From Spirulina sp. CCY15215 (GTDB taxonomy: Bacteria > Cyanobacteriota > Cyanobacteriia > Cyanobacteriales > Spirulinaceae), in assembly GCF_016888125.1 (NCBI RefSeq), contig NZ_JACSWA010000356.1, positions 1 to 51,620 on the forward strand: 51,620 nucleotides of DNA, given 5' to 3'. The notes under the pieces are model-generated. The model did not search any database. It had not been told where the DNA came from and saw nothing but the letters and a program-made list of their open reading frames with translations. Numbering within the stretch: position 1 is the stretch's first letter; every line of letters begins with the position of its first letter. The position numbers were made by a program, and so were the translations under genes. This document shows, piece after piece, positions 1 through 9,053 of this stretch.

Positions 1-98
1 CCCACTAACCAATCCCCACTAACCACTCACCACTAATCACTCCCCACTACCCACTCCCCACTAACCACTCCCCACTAATCACTCCCCACTAATCACTC
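1..98. repeat. Heptamer tandem array (STRR type)
   Basis: Fourteen 7-base units in perfect phase, alternating mainly between CCCACTA and ACCACTC or ATCACTC. The array may extend left of the window. It resembles the short tandemly repeated repetitive (STRR) heptamers known from cyanobacterial intergenic DNA. Its right end reaches into the neighbouring kinase gene: the TGA stop (minus strand, 93-95) is made from repeat bases. Confidence 0.9.
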
Positions 99-1265
99 CC
101 CAAGCGGTAGATATAAAGTAAAACAACTTCCTTTTTCTAGCTCTGAAGTTACACTCAAATCTCCTCCGTGGAGTTGAGCAAGTTTCTTCGATAATGCTAA
201 CCCTAAACCCGTTCCTTTTTGCCGACGCTGAAGGCGATTTTGAATTTGAGTAAAAGGCTGAAATAGCTTCTCGATATCTGCTGCTGCAATGCCAATTCCT
301 GTATCAATGACGGAAAATTTTAAGAGGAGAGATTCCCCTCGATCGCGGGTGCGATCGACCTTGAGTAGAATTGAACCAGATTCTGTAAATTTGATCGCAT
401 TTGAGAGTAAATTAACTAAGATTCGTTTGAGACGATGTTGGTCAGCCATACAGGTAGAAATATCTGGGGCAATTTCTAATTTTAATTCTAATCCTCTGGC
501 ATTGGCAAGCTGTTTAATCATCGAGATGGAAGCCAAGCAAACTTCTTCGATTGAGAGGGTTTCTAAGTATAATTCTTCTCGATTGGCTTCAATTTTTGCC
601 AAATCTAATAAATCGTTAATCAGGTTGAGCAAATGCTTTGAAGATGAGGCGATCGCGCGAATATATTCCATTTGCTTTGGGTTGAGATCGCCGTAAATGC
701 AATCGACTAGCATTTGAGATAAACCAACAATTCCAGTTAAAGGCGATCGCAAATCGTGACTCATCATCGAAAAATTTTCATTTTTTTGTTGATTTTTTTG
801 CACCAATTCGCGGGCAATTTCTTTTTGTTGTTGTAATTCTACCTCAATTTGTTCTTGGTATAAAGCCAAGGCGCAATTCTCCGCAATAGTCTCGGCAATT
901 TTGATTTCTTGTTGACTCCAAGGGGATTGGCGATCGCAATCTTGCAAAACCAAGATTCCTAAATCACGGTTTTGATAGTGCAAGGGAATTTCTAATGTTA
1001 CAAAATCTGCGGTTAAAAAATTGGCACTCTCAGTAACATTTTCCCGATAATAAGAAGCGATGATATGGCAATCGGGAGAATGAGATTCTGCCGATAAATA
1101 ACAAGGATTTAAGCACAATTCTTGCTGGAGGGTTTGGGTTGAAGCATAGCGAATAATAAGATTTTTATTGCGATCGGGAAGCGCAATAAAACAACGATTT
1201 ATATTGAGAAAATCATGCAATAAATCGATATTTTTATTAATAAAGCTATGGGAATGATAATTCAC
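93..1265 (-). CDS. GAF-domain sensor histidine kinase
   Basis: A 390-residue cytoplasmic histidine kinase that should autophosphorylate and pass phosphate to a response regulator; none lies beside it. Residues ~10-138 look like a GAF sensor domain, and ~140-165 is a Gln/Glu-rich coiled coil. The HisKA H-box is SHDLRSPLTGI, with the phospho-acceptor at His170. The HATPase domain has an N-box (LVNLLSNAIKF), DTGIGI and GTGLGL. There are no membrane segments. It lies 38 bases downstream of an ABC-2 permease on the same strand and may be co-transcribed with it. The final codons and stop lie in a heptamer array, so the C-terminus may vary between strains. The ligand is unknown. Confidence 0.9.
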   Translation of the reverse strand: MNYHSHSFINKNIDLLHDFLNINRCFIALPDRNKNLIIRYASTQTLQQELCLNPCYLSAESHSPDCHIIASYYRENVTESANFLTADFVTLEIPLHYQNRDLGILVLQDCDRQSPWSQQEIKIAETIAENCALALYQEQIEVELQQQKEIARELVQKNQQKNENFSMMSHDLRSPLTGIVGLSQMLVDCIYGDLNPKQMEYIRAIASSSKHLLNLINDLLDLAKIEANREELYLETLSIEEVCLASISMIKQLANARGLELKLEIAPDISTCMADQHRLKRILVNLLSNAIKFTESGSILLKVDRTRDRGESLLLKFSVIDTGIGIAAADIEKLFQPFTQIQNRLQRRQKGTGLGLALSKKLAQLHGGDLSVTSELEKGSCFTLYLPLGE

Positions 1266-1303
1266 AAAATTTGAGGGAAGTCGGGATGAGAGAAACTCTG
1301 AAA

Positions 1304-2077
1304 TTAAAACTGACGGCGAGAAAAAATCAGGATGGCGATCGCTAAAAAGAGAATCATATAAACTAAAGCATAAAGTGCATCTGTCAAAAGTTCCGACGCT
1401 GGAGGCAGTAAGTTATAAACCGCTTCATTTCTGAAATTTAATCTTGACAAATCGGGCAGAATGAGATAGAGATTTTTTGAGATCGACTCAATTTGAGCAT
1501 TTTCACTGAGCTTTCCCAGTGCCACCAAATCTTTACTGCCGTGTCCCATTAAGTAAACCCCTAGAGAAAGCATCACCGCAACTAAAGAATTAGTAAATGT
1601 ACCGAACATCAAAGCCGCAGCAATCAAAACCCCAAGTTCTAAAAACAAAAAGGCGAGGATGATGAGAAAATTAACCAAAAGGAAATCATGGCGATCGCCT
1701 GCCAACATGACCCAATAGACAATACTCATCATCCAGGCGATCGCGCCGATAATCCCCCACAGTCCCAAATGTTTACCCACAATAAATTCAGCGCGACTGA
1801 CAGGTTTAGACAAGATTGTTAATAGGGTGCGCTTCTCAATTTCCTTGTTAATCAAGTTTGTTGCAACAAAAATAGCCGCGATCGCACTGCATCCGGCGAT
1901 CGTCCCTAACCCTAAATCAATAAACATTTTCGTCTCCGTCGCTGCCGCAACTTCCGGCAGCCATCTCTTGGCAATGCCGAGAAATAAAGCAAAAATGCCA
2001 AGGAAATAAAGAACGCGATCGCGCAGAGTTTCGCGAAACCCATTCCCTGCGATCGCCAAAATTCTACCCACGTTCAT
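1304..2077 (-). CDS. ABC-2 type transporter permease
   Basis: A 257-residue integral membrane protein of the ABC-2 permease family. It begins with a short amphipathic stretch (FRETLRDRVLY) typical of this family. The NKEIEKRTLLTILSKPVSR motif before the central helices matches the conserved cytoplasmic ABC-2 loop. About six hydrophobic segments follow, the last ending near the C-terminus in FSRRQF. In cyanobacteria such permeases export unidentified substrates with a separately encoded ATPase, and no ATPase gene lies within this window. The ATG at 2077 is the clear start. The gene is followed by the kinase gene on the same strand. The substrate cannot be inferred. Confidence 0.85.
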   Translation of the reverse strand: MNVGRILAIAGNGFRETLRDRVLYFLGIFALFLGIAKRWLPEVAAATETKMFIDLGLGTIAGCSAIAAIFVATNLINKEIEKRTLLTILSKPVSRAEFIVGKHLGLWGIIGAIAWMMSIVYWVMLAGDRHDFLLVNFLIILAFLFLELGVLIAAALMFGTFTNSLVAVMLSLGVYLMGHGSKDLVALGKLSENAQIESISKNLYLILPDLSRLNFRNEAVYNLLPPASELLTDALYALVYMILFLAIAILIFSRRQF

Positions 2078-2168
2078 GAAATTTAGTATGTACGACTTGT
2101 TGGTTATTTACTCAGTATATCTCGCGTCCTTGAGCGCAGTCTCGCAACTTCAGGTAAATTAGTAAGTT

Positions 2169-2196
2169 GATTACCGATTACCGATTACCGATTCTT
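2169..2196. repeat. GATTACC heptamer array upstream of purC
   Basis: Three GATTACC units plus a degenerate fourth (GATTCTT), ending two bases before the purC ATG. The array occupies the place where a ribosome binding site would be, and no GGAG-like sequence is seen there. Confidence 0.85.
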
Positions 2197-2198
2197 CC

Positions 2199-2942
2199 AT
2201 GTCCCAACCGCAAAAATTGTACGAGGGTAAAGCAAAAATTATCTATACCACAGAGGATATAGATAGTTTGCTTGCTTACTTTAAAGATGATGCAACCGCT
2301 TTCAACGCGCAAAAACGAGGCACCATTCAAGGGAAAGGAGAGGTCAACTGTACCGTTTCAGCCGCACTGTTTCAGTATCTCGAAGAGCAAGGTATCCCCA
2401 CCCATTACCTCGAGCAAACGGCACCAGATTGGATGCGAGTGCGATCGGTCAAAATTTTCCCCTTGGAAGTCGTGGTGCGAAATAAAGCAGCCGGCAGTTT
2501 ATGCAAGCAAACGGGATTGCCTCTGGGTAAACCGCTCGAGAATCCCCTGGTTGAGTTTTACTATAAAAATGATGCCCTTGGCGATCCCTTGTTGACCCGC
2601 GATCGCCTATTCTTAATGGAACTTGCTACTCCTGTGCAAGTCGAGGAAATGCACACCCGTGCTTTACAAATTAATCAATATCTGACAACGTTTTTTGAAG
2701 GTTGTGGAATTACGTTGGTTGATTTCAAACTCGAATTTGGCTTGGATGCCCAAAACCAAATTCGTCTTGCCGACGAAATTAGTCCCGATACCTGTCGCTT
2801 ATGGGATACTGCCGAAAGCGATCCCCAAAAACGGGTGATGGATAAAGATCGTTTTCGTCAAGATCTCGGGCAAGTTGAATCAGCTTATCAAGCTCTGCGG
2901 GAAAGAGTTCTGAAAATGGCCTCCTCCCCTCAGAATTCATAA
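2199..2942 (+). CDS. purC: SAICAR synthase (purine biosynthesis)
   Basis: Phosphoribosylaminoimidazole-succinocarboxamide synthase joins CAIR and aspartate with ATP in de novo purine synthesis. At 247 residues it has the normal length of the short bacterial form. Visible family motifs include KLYEGKAKIIY at the N-terminus (ATP-binding edge), VEVVVRN-type residues around 80-90, TLVDFKLEFG near 175-185 and LADEISPDTCRLWD near 195-208. The start ATG is set by the KLYEGKAK motif five residues in. It sits 2 bases after a heptamer array without a visible Shine-Dalgarno sequence. It is followed 52 bases later by the Omp85 gene. Confidence 0.97.
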   Translation: MSQPQKLYEGKAKIIYTTEDIDSLLAYFKDDATAFNAQKRGTIQGKGEVNCTVSAALFQYLEEQGIPTHYLEQTAPDWMRVRSVKIFPLEVVVRNKAAGSLCKQTGLPLGKPLENPLVEFYYKNDALGDPLLTRDRLFLMELATPVQVEEMHTRALQINQYLTTFFEGCGITLVDFKLEFGLDAQNQIRLADEISPDTCRLWDTAESDPQKRVMDKDRFRQDLGQVESAYQALRERVLKMASSPQNS

Positions 2943-2994
2943 TCGCCATCCTGCATAAAACATCTTAAAAACATAATTAAATTGGTGTGTAGAA

Positions 2995-5409
2995 GTGTTA
3001 AACCGAACTAAAAAAATGCGCCTATCACTCGTTCCTATCGTTGTCTTGACTGCTTCAACAACCCTGAGTACAGCAGATTCCGCTCTGGCGATCGCCGATC
3101 AAGTTGCCCAAGAGAGAACTGCTTTCACCGAAGAAGCCTCAATGTACGCTACTGACAATACCATTGAGCCTGATGCGAGTTTGCCTTTCAACAAAACTCA
3201 AGAAAAATTCATTATCTCTATTGGCGATCGCGAAGCAGAAAGATTGCCCGAGGCACTGGCAACAATATCGGAAAATGAATCCATTCTCCTGAAAAGTCCA
3301 GAATTTTTCCAAGCATCGGAGCAAACTTGGGAAATTAAAAGTATTGAAATCCTTGAAACTGAAGCAATTGAAGCTATCCCCGCACCAATCCCAGGGCTAA
3401 CTAACTTAGTTGAAGCGCAAACCTCAGAAATGCCAGCGCTTTCCTTATTTCCCGAAATTTCTCAGTCACTTTCTCCGTCAGAGGCGATCGGCGATCGCGA
3501 ATTAGTTCAAGCACTGCCAGACTCTGCTTTGGAAGGGGAAGAACTCACCCAAGCAACACCAGACTTTCCCGTAGATTCTCCTTTAGAAAATGAGATTCCC
3601 ACGGCACCACCAAGCGAAGCCGAACCGCAAGTCCTCGTTTCAGAAGTGACCGTAGAGGGCAGAGGATTAACCCCAGAACTGGAAGAACTCGTTTATAACA
3701 CCATTAGCACCCAACCAGGAAGAACAACCACCCGAGGGCAATTACAAGAAGATGTCAACGCCATTTTTGCGACAGGATTCTTTGCCAATGTCACCCAATC
3801 CCCCGAAGATACGCCATTAGGGGTGCGAATTTCCTTTCGAGTAGAAGTTAACCCTGTTTTAAGTCGCGTTGTTGTCCGCAATCTTCCCCAAGGTGTGAAC
3901 GAACCGGCAATTGCTCAAGAGGCGATCGACGAAATTTTTGAAGAGGGATACGGGGAAACCCTCAATCTCCGCAACTTACAAGAAGGAATTATCAGGTTAA
4001 ACGAGTGGTATCAAGAAAACGGCTACGATCTCGCTCAAGTCCTGGACAGTCCCAACGTTAGTGATGATGGTGTTGTTACCCTGGTCATTGCTGAAGGAAT
4101 TATCGAAGATGTTCAGGTTCGCTTTTTTACAGAAGACCAAGAAGAAGTAGACGGTGTAACCCGCCCCTTCATCGTCACCCGAGAAATGCAGCTTGCACCG
4201 GGTACCGTATTTAAACGAGAAACCGCTCAAGCCGATCTCCAGAGGATCTTTGGCTTGGGACTCTTTAAAGATGCGCGTTTATCTTTTTCTCCTGGCACGA
4301 ATCCTTCCCAAGTCATTGTCAATGTTGATGTAGAAGAGAGTAATACTGGCTCGATCGCAGCCGGTGCCGGGATTAGTTCCTCAACAGGCTTCTTCGGGAC
4401 AGTAAGCTATCAACAGCGCAATGTCGGCGGCAATAATCAGCAACTCACCAGTGAATTACAAATCGGAGAACGGGAAATCTTATTCGATCTCAGCTTCACT
4501 GACCCTTGGATCGCCACAGATCCCAACCGTTTGTCTTACACTGTGAATGCCTTTCGCCGACAATCAATTTCTCTGATTTTTGACGGGGGCGACACAGAAA
4601 TTCGCCTGCCTAATAGCGATCGCCCTCGGGTCGTCCGCACAGGGGGAGGCATTACCTTCAGTCGCCCTCTCTCTCCAGATCCCTTTACTGAACCCGAATG
4701 GACGATTTCCGGCGGATTCCAGTATCAAGGAATATCCATTCAAGATGCCGATGGGGATCTCAGTCAATTTGACAGTTCCGGCAATTTACTCTCCTTTTCT
4801 CCAGGGGGACACGATGTTTTAGCCCTCCTGCAATTCGGTGCAGTTCGGGATTTGCGAAATAGCGCCCTGGAACCCACCGAAGGTTCTCTCTTGCGCCTAG
4901 GCATGGATCAAAGTATTCCCATTGGTGCGGGAACCATCTTATTCAACCGTTTGCGAGCGAGTTACAGTCATTACTTCCCAGTGGATTTCATTAACTTTAC
5001 CGAAGATGCCAATGCGCCCCAAACCCTCGCCTTTAATCTTCAAGCGGGAACCATTATCGGAGATTTGCCCCCTTATGAAGCCTTTAGTTTGGGAGGCGCA
5101 AATTCCGTGCGCGGGTTTGCGGAAGGAGATGTGGGTAGCGGTCGTTCCTATTTTCAAGCTACGGCGGAATATCGCTTCCCGATTTTATCTTTTGTCGGGG
5201 GGGCATTATTTTTAGATTACGGAACCGATTTGGGCACCGGCAATGATGTTCCAGGAGATCCTGCTGGGGTGCGAGGTAAGCCAGGCAGTGGTTTTGGTTA
5301 TGGGGTCGGGGTTCGCATTCAATCTCCTCTCGGACCGATTCGGGTCGATTATGGCTTTAATGATAATGGCGATAGCCGCCTGCATTTTGGTATTGGACAA
5401 CGGTTCTAG
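2995..5409 (+). CDS. omp85: Omp85/BamA-family outer membrane assembly protein
   Basis: Cyanobacterial Omp85, the outer-membrane beta-barrel assembly factor related to BamA and chloroplast Toc75, 804 residues. It has a signal peptide (KKMRLSLVPIVVLTASTTLS), then an acidic low-complexity spacer of ~180 residues. Three POTRA domains occupy about 213-290, 291-370 and 371-455. A C-terminal 16-strand-type barrel carries the conserved loop-6 motif VRGF at 705-708. The chain ends in a terminal aromatic (GIGQRF), the usual barrel-insertion signal. The reading frame opens with GTG at 2995; ATG at codon 8 is an equally good start. The gene heads the lpxC-fabZ-lpxA-lpxB run, an arrangement common in cyanobacteria that links barrel assembly with lipid A synthesis. 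Confidence 0.95.
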   Translation: MLNRTKKMRLSLVPIVVLTASTTLSTADSALAIADQVAQERTAFTEEASMYATDNTIEPDASLPFNKTQEKFIISIGDREAERLPEALATISENESILLKSPEFFQASEQTWEIKSIEILETEAIEAIPAPIPGLTNLVEAQTSEMPALSLFPEISQSLSPSEAIGDRELVQALPDSALEGEELTQATPDFPVDSPLENEIPTAPPSEAEPQVLVSEVTVEGRGLTPELEELVYNTISTQPGRTTTRGQLQEDVNAIFATGFFANVTQSPEDTPLGVRISFRVEVNPVLSRVVVRNLPQGVNEPAIAQEAIDEIFEEGYGETLNLRNLQEGIIRLNEWYQENGYDLAQVLDSPNVSDDGVVTLVIAEGIIEDVQVRFFTEDQEEVDGVTRPFIVTREMQLAPGTVFKRETAQADLQRIFGLGLFKDARLSFSPGTNPSQVIVNVDVEESNTGSIAAGAGISSSTGFFGTVSYQQRNVGGNNQQLTSELQIGEREILFDLSFTDPWIATDPNRLSYTVNAFRRQSISLIFDGGDTEIRLPNSDRPRVVRTGGGITFSRPLSPDPFTEPEWTISGGFQYQGISIQDADGDLSQFDSSGNLLSFSPGGHDVLALLQFGAVRDLRNSALEPTEGSLLRLGMDQSIPIGAGTILFNRLRASYSHYFPVDFINFTEDANAPQTLAFNLQAGTIIGDLPPYEAFSLGGANSVRGFAEGDVGSGRSYFQATAEYRFPILSFVGGALFLDYGTDLGTGNDVPGDPAGVRGKPGSGFGYGVGVRIQSPLGPIRVDYGFNDNGDSRLHFGIGQRF

Positions 5410-5420
5410 GGAAAAGATTA

Positions 5421-5437
5421 ATGCTGAATGCTGAATG
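5421..5437. repeat. Short ATGCTGA heptamer repeat at lpxC start
   Basis: Two ATGCTGA units plus ATG between the omp85 stop and lpxC. The repeat creates several ATG triplets, one of them (5428) in frame with lpxC, which complicates the start call. Confidence 0.7.
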
Positions 5438-5439
5438 AT

Positions 5440-6288
5440 ATGGAAAGGACAATTGGGGAATCTTTTGTGCGATCGGGGATAGGGCTGCATTCGGGTCATA
5501 AGACGACGGTGCGAGTTCTCCCCGCGCCTTCTGGGGCGGGACGCTATTTTGTGCGGACGGATCTGCCCCAGCAACCGAAAATTCCCGCTTGTTTGCATTC
5601 TGTGGCTCAAACTACCCTATCTACAGAGTTAGAAGGGGAAGGGGCAACTATTCGCACGGTGGAACATTTGCTGGCGGCTTTGGCAGCCAGTGGCATTGAT
5701 AATGCTTGCATTGAAGTTGATGGGGGGGAAATTCCTTTGCTGGATGGATCGGCTCGAGACTGGATGGAGGCGATCGCGGCTTCAGGTTTTCGGGACTTAT
5801 CGCCTGAGACAACTGTTAAGACAAATAAGACAAATCTCAATCTTGTGGAAATTCGCGAACCGATTTCCGTACAAGAAGGAGACGCATTTGTTACTGCCAT
5901 GCCCGCCGCCGAAACTCGTTTTACCTACGGCATCGATTTTTCTTATGCCCCCATTGGCAATCAATGGTACAGTTGGAATCCCGAAGTCGAAGATTTTGCT
6001 AAAGCGATCGCCCCTGCCCGTACTTTTGGTTTTGCCGACCAAATCGAGCGCCTGCGTCAAGGAGGACTGATAAAAGGGGGAAGCCTTGATAATGCCTTGG
6101 TTTGCGATACTGAAAAATGGTTGAATCCACCTTTAAGATTTGCAAATGAACCAGTACGGCATAAACTTTTAGATTTAGTGGGGGATTTAAGCCTATTGGG
6201 AAAATGGCCGAGAGGACATTTTTTGGCTTATAAGGCCAGCCATGATCTGCACGTCCGTCTCGCGAGGGCGATCGCGCAGTGTCTGTAA
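5440..6288 (+). CDS. lpxC: UDP-3-O-acyl-N-acetylglucosamine deacetylase
   Basis: LpxC removes the acetyl group from UDP-3-O-acyl-GlcNAc, the committed step of lipid A synthesis, using zinc. Counting from the upstream ATG at 5428, the ligands are His80 (VEHLLAAL), His245 and Asp249 (RHKLLD), with catalytic His272 (KASHDLH). These match E. coli His79, His238, Asp242 and His265. The length (282-286 residues) is slightly short for the family because cyanobacterial forms lack the C-terminal tail. I chose the ATG at 5440, giving [19 protein letters not shown], because the alternative ATG at 5428 lies inside a heptamer repeat. fabZ follows 72 bases later. Confidence 0.95.
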   Translation: MERTIGESFVRSGIGLHSGHKTTVRVLPAPSGAGRYFVRTDLPQQPKIPACLHSVAQTTLSTELEGEGATIRTVEHLLAALAASGIDNACIEVDGGEIPLLDGSARDWMEAIAASGFRDLSPETTVKTNKTNLNLVEIREPISVQEGDAFVTAMPAAETRFTYGIDFSYAPIGNQWYSWNPEVEDFAKAIAPARTFGFADQIERLRQGGLIKGGSLDNALVCDTEKWLNPPLRFANEPVRHKLLDLVGDLSLLGKWPRGHFLAYKASHDLHVRLARAIAQCL

Positions 6289-6360
6289 GGTTGCCTCGAC
6301 TGTCCCCCATTGACCCCCACCCTATCGGCGCTAGGAGTTCAAGCAATAAGAGCAGGAATA

Positions 6361-6876
6361 ATGACAATAGCAACTGAAACAACCCCCAAAATTCCCCCCA
6401 TGCCGGAAACCGATCGAGATGGCGACGGGAAGCCATTACCCGAAGAGATCGTCATGGGGATCGAAGAAATTCAAAACCTCCTACCTCACCGCTATCCCTT
6501 TGCTCTGGTGGATCGCATTATCGAATTTGTCCCGGAAAAAAAAGCGGTGGGGATTAAAAATGTCAGCATTAACGAACCCTTTTTTCAAGGTCATTTTCCC
6601 ACTCGTCCTATTATGCCTGGGGTGTTGATCGTTGAAGCGATGGCTCAAGTGGGGGGACTAATTCTCACACAAATGGACAATAGCGGTCGTTTATTTGTCT
6701 TTGCCGGCATTGATAAAGTTCGCTTTCGTCGCCCGGTCATTCCTGGCGATCGCCTCGTCATGACGGTGGAACTCCTCCGCATCCGAAGCGGTCGTTTTGG
6801 CAAAATGCACGGTCGCACGGAAGTAGACGGGGTGTTAGTCACGGAAGGCGAAATGATGTTTTCCTTGGTAGACTAA
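6361..6876 (+). CDS. fabZ: 3-hydroxyacyl-ACP dehydratase FabZ
   Basis: FabZ dehydrates 3-hydroxyacyl-ACP in type II fatty acid synthesis and competes with LpxA for 3-hydroxyacyl-ACP. The hot-dog fold signature is clear: [14 protein letters not shown], then [14 protein letters not shown] with the catalytic His, and [12 protein letters not shown] with the catalytic Glu. From the ATG at 6361 the protein has 171 residues, with His78 and Glu92. It has an N-terminal extension of ~30 residues compared with the usual ~145. A TTG at 6310 in frame is a less likely start. lpxA begins 8 bases after the stop, so the two are probably translationally linked. Confidence 0.96.
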   Translation: MTIATETTPKIPPMPETDRDGDGKPLPEEIVMGIEEIQNLLPHRYPFALVDRIIEFVPEKKAVGIKNVSINEPFFQGHFPTRPIMPGVLIVEAMAQVGGLILTQMDNSGRLFVFAGIDKVRFRRPVIPGDRLVMTVELLRIRSGRFGKMHGRTEVDGVLVTEGEMMFSLVD

Positions 6877-6883
6877 TCCCTGA

Positions 6884-7723
6884 ATGGTGCAAGCTGAATT
6901 TGCCGGAGTAACTCTCTTGAAAACTTTAATTCATCCGAGTGCTGTCATTCATCCTCAAGCCGAACTGCATTCTACGGTTCGAGTCGATCCCTATGCCATC
7001 ATTGGCGAAAACGTGAAAATCGGGGCGGGAACTCGTATTGGCGCTCATGTTGTTCTTGAAGGTCCGACAGAAATTGGGGTAGACAATCATATCTTTCCGG
7101 GGGCTGCCATCGGACTCGAACCTCAAGATTTAAAATACAAGGGGGGATTGAGTTGGGTCAAAATTGGTGATGGCAATCGCATTCGGGAATATGTCACGAT
7201 CAACCGCGCAACGGCGGAAGGAGAAGCGACAACTATTGGCAGCAATAATTTAATCATGGCTTATTCTCATGTCGCCCACAATTGCAAAATTGGCGATAAG
7301 GTGGTGATTGCTAATAATGTGGCCTTAGCGGGTCATGTGGAGATTGAGTCCAGGGTGGTTGTTGGTGGGGTATTGGGTATTCATCAATTTGTTCGCGTTG
7401 GCACAATGGCGATGTTGGGGGGCATGAGTCGCATCGATCGCGATGTTCCTCCCTATATGTTAATTGAGGGTAATCCTGGGCGGGTGCGATCGCTGAATTT
7501 AATCGGTTTACAACGAAGCGGACTGAGTGGAGAGGAGATGACTTTATTGAAAAAGGCGTTTCGGATGCTTTATCGTTCGGATCGCTCTTTTAATGAGGCT
7601 CTCAAAGAATTGGATTTATTAGGAGATAATTCTTATTTGGCACATTTACGATCTTTCCTAAATGCTTCTCTGGCTTCCGATCGCCGGGGTCCTATTCCAG
7701 GCAGTCAAAAAGCAAAACGCTGA
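6884..7723 (+). CDS. lpxA: UDP-GlcNAc O-acyltransferase
   Basis: LpxA transfers a 3-hydroxyacyl chain from ACP to UDP-GlcNAc, the first step of lipid A synthesis. Left-handed parallel beta-helix hexapeptide repeats run from ~20 to 190. The motif AHNCKIG contains the catalytic histidine, His132, equivalent to E. coli His125. A helical C-terminal domain (~200-265) closes the protein. At 279 residues it is a little long. The canonical N-terminus (KTLIHPSAVIHP) starts about residue 13, so an internal TTG at 6917 is possible, but ATG 6884 has better spacing from fabZ. It forms a compact unit with fabZ upstream and is separated from lpxB by a small repeat element. Confidence 0.96.
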   Translation: MVQAEFAGVTLLKTLIHPSAVIHPQAELHSTVRVDPYAIIGENVKIGAGTRIGAHVVLEGPTEIGVDNHIFPGAAIGLEPQDLKYKGGLSWVKIGDGNRIREYVTINRATAEGEATTIGSNNLIMAYSHVAHNCKIGDKVVIANNVALAGHVEIESRVVVGGVLGIHQFVRVGTMAMLGGMSRIDRDVPPYMLIEGNPGRVRSLNLIGLQRSGLSGEEMTLLKKAFRMLYRSDRSFNEALKELDLLGDNSYLAHLRSFLNASLASDRRGPIPGSQKAKR

Positions 7724-7734
7724 ATTTTTATCAA

Positions 7735-7828
7735 TAGGACTTATGCAGTTAGGGAGCGAGGCGCTCCCACTACCATAAAGAGAGAATATAGTAGTGCGGG
7801 CATCTTGCCCGTTAATGCGTAAGTCCTA
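7735..7828. mobile_element. 94-bp MITE-like palindromic element
   Basis: A non-coding element bounded by inverted repeats TAGGACTTATGCA (7735-7747) and TGCGTAAGTCCTA (7816-7828), 12 of 13 matching. Inside are two hairpins: GGGAGC/GCTCCC in the left half and CGGGCA/TGCCCG in the right half. There is no reading frame. The size and structure suit a miniature inverted-repeat element mobilised in trans. It splits the lpxA-lpxB gap and may end or attenuate transcription. Confidence 0.6.
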
Positions 7829-7859
7829 GTCAATTATCACTTACCAATTACCGATCGCA

Positions 7860-9053
7860 ATGCGTATTTTCATCAGCACGGGTGAAGTTTCCGGAGATTT
7901 ACAGGGATCCCTCTTAATTAAAGCCCTCAAGGGTCAGGGAGAGCAACGAGGAGAGGATTTAGAGATCGTTGCTTTGGGGGGCGATCGCATGGAGGCAGCC
8001 GGGGCAACTTTAATTGCCAATACCGCGCCGATTGGTTCATTTGGCATCATTGAATCTCTGCCTTTTATTTGGGAAACTCTGAAGATTCAACGCAAAGCGA
8101 AGCAATATTTACAGCAAAACCCTCCGGATCTGGTGATTCTCATTGATTACCAAGACCCGAATTTGGCGATCGGTTCCTATTTGCGAGACAATTTCCCCGA
8201 TCTGCCGATTATTTATTTTATTGCGCCCCAAGCCTGGATTTGGTACCCCTTGGGTAGTAAAGTTAATACGCTGGTTCGCATTACCGATCGCGTTCTGGCG
8301 ATTTTCCCCGAGGAACAGAAGTTTTACGCACAACGGGGGGTGCCGTCTGATTGGGTGGGTCATCCCTTCATCGATCGCATTCAAACCGCACCAACGCGAG
8401 ACAAAGCGCGGTTGGGCTTGGGTATCAAACCGGAACAAACGGCGATCGCTTTGGTTCCCGCTTCTCGCCGACAAGAAATTCAATCTCTTCTCCCGCCTAT
8501 TTTTGCGGCGGCTCGCCAATTACAAGCTAAAATTCCCGAGGTACATTTTTGGATTCCTCTGGCTTTGGAACAATATCGCGCTGCGATCGAGCAAAAAATT
8601 CAAGAATATCAATTACAAGCAACGCTTTTAGAAGGCAAAACTTTAGAAATTTTGGCGGCTGCGGATCTGGCCATTACCAAATCGGGAACCGTTAATCTGG
8701 AACTTGCTTTGTTAAATGTACCTCAATTGGTTGTCTATCGTTTTCATCCTTTGAATGCTTGGATCGCGCGGAAAATTTTTAATTTTTCGGTTCCTTTTAT
8801 CTCTCCTGTTAATTTAATGAATATGGAAGATATTGTCCCAGAGTTATTTCAGGAAGAAGTGACATCGGAACGCATTTTCAAAGCAGCGCTAGAGTTATGG
8901 GAAAACCCCAAAAGACGCGATAAAATTCTCTCTGGATATCAGAAAATGCGGGCAAATATGGGAGAGTTGGGGGTTTGCGATCGCGCTGCTACAAAAATAT
9001 TCAATCAACTCTCAAGGAACAATGGAAAAAAGCAAACGATTAGTCTCTCTTGA
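7860..9053 (+). CDS. lpxB: Lipid-A-disaccharide synthase
   Basis: LpxB (glycosyltransferase family 19) condenses UDP-diacylglucosamine with lipid X to make the lipid A disaccharide at the inner membrane face. The 397-residue product begins with the family signature FISTGEVSGDLQGSLLI. It carries LVILIDYQDPNL, YFIAPQAWIWYPLGSKVN and VGHPFIDRI in the expected order, and the C-terminal nucleotide-sugar region contains AITKSGTVNLELAL. The ATG at 7860 places the signature directly at the N-terminus. Its last 32 bases overlap the start of the next gene, which suggests coupled translation. Confidence 0.96.
   Translation: MRIFISTGEVSGDLQGSLLIKALKGQGEQRGEDLEIVALGGDRMEAAGATLIANTAPIGSFGIIESLPFIWETLKIQRKAKQYLQQNPPDLVILIDYQDPNLAIGSYLRDNFPDLPIIYFIAPQAWIWYPLGSKVNTLVRITDRVLAIFPEEQKFYAQRGVPSDWVGHPFIDRIQTAPTRDKARLGLGIKPEQTAIALVPASRRQEIQSLLPPIFAAARQLQAKIPEVHFWIPLALEQYRAAIEQKIQEYQLQATLLEGKTLEILAAADLAITKSGTVNLELALLNVPQLVVYRFHPLNAWIARKIFNFSVPFISPVNLMNMEDIVPELFQEEVTSERIFKAALELWENPKRRDKILSGYQKMRANMGELGVCDRAATKIFNQLSRNNGKKQTISLS

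Noticed and set aside
1-98. Possible CRISPR array
   Set aside because: Units are 7 bases in perfect phase with no spacers of ~30 bases and no cas genes; this is an STRR-type tandem array.
5212-5610. 132-residue minus-strand frame over the omp85 end and lpxC
   Set aside because: It lies opposite two clear genes and has no motif; a shadow frame.
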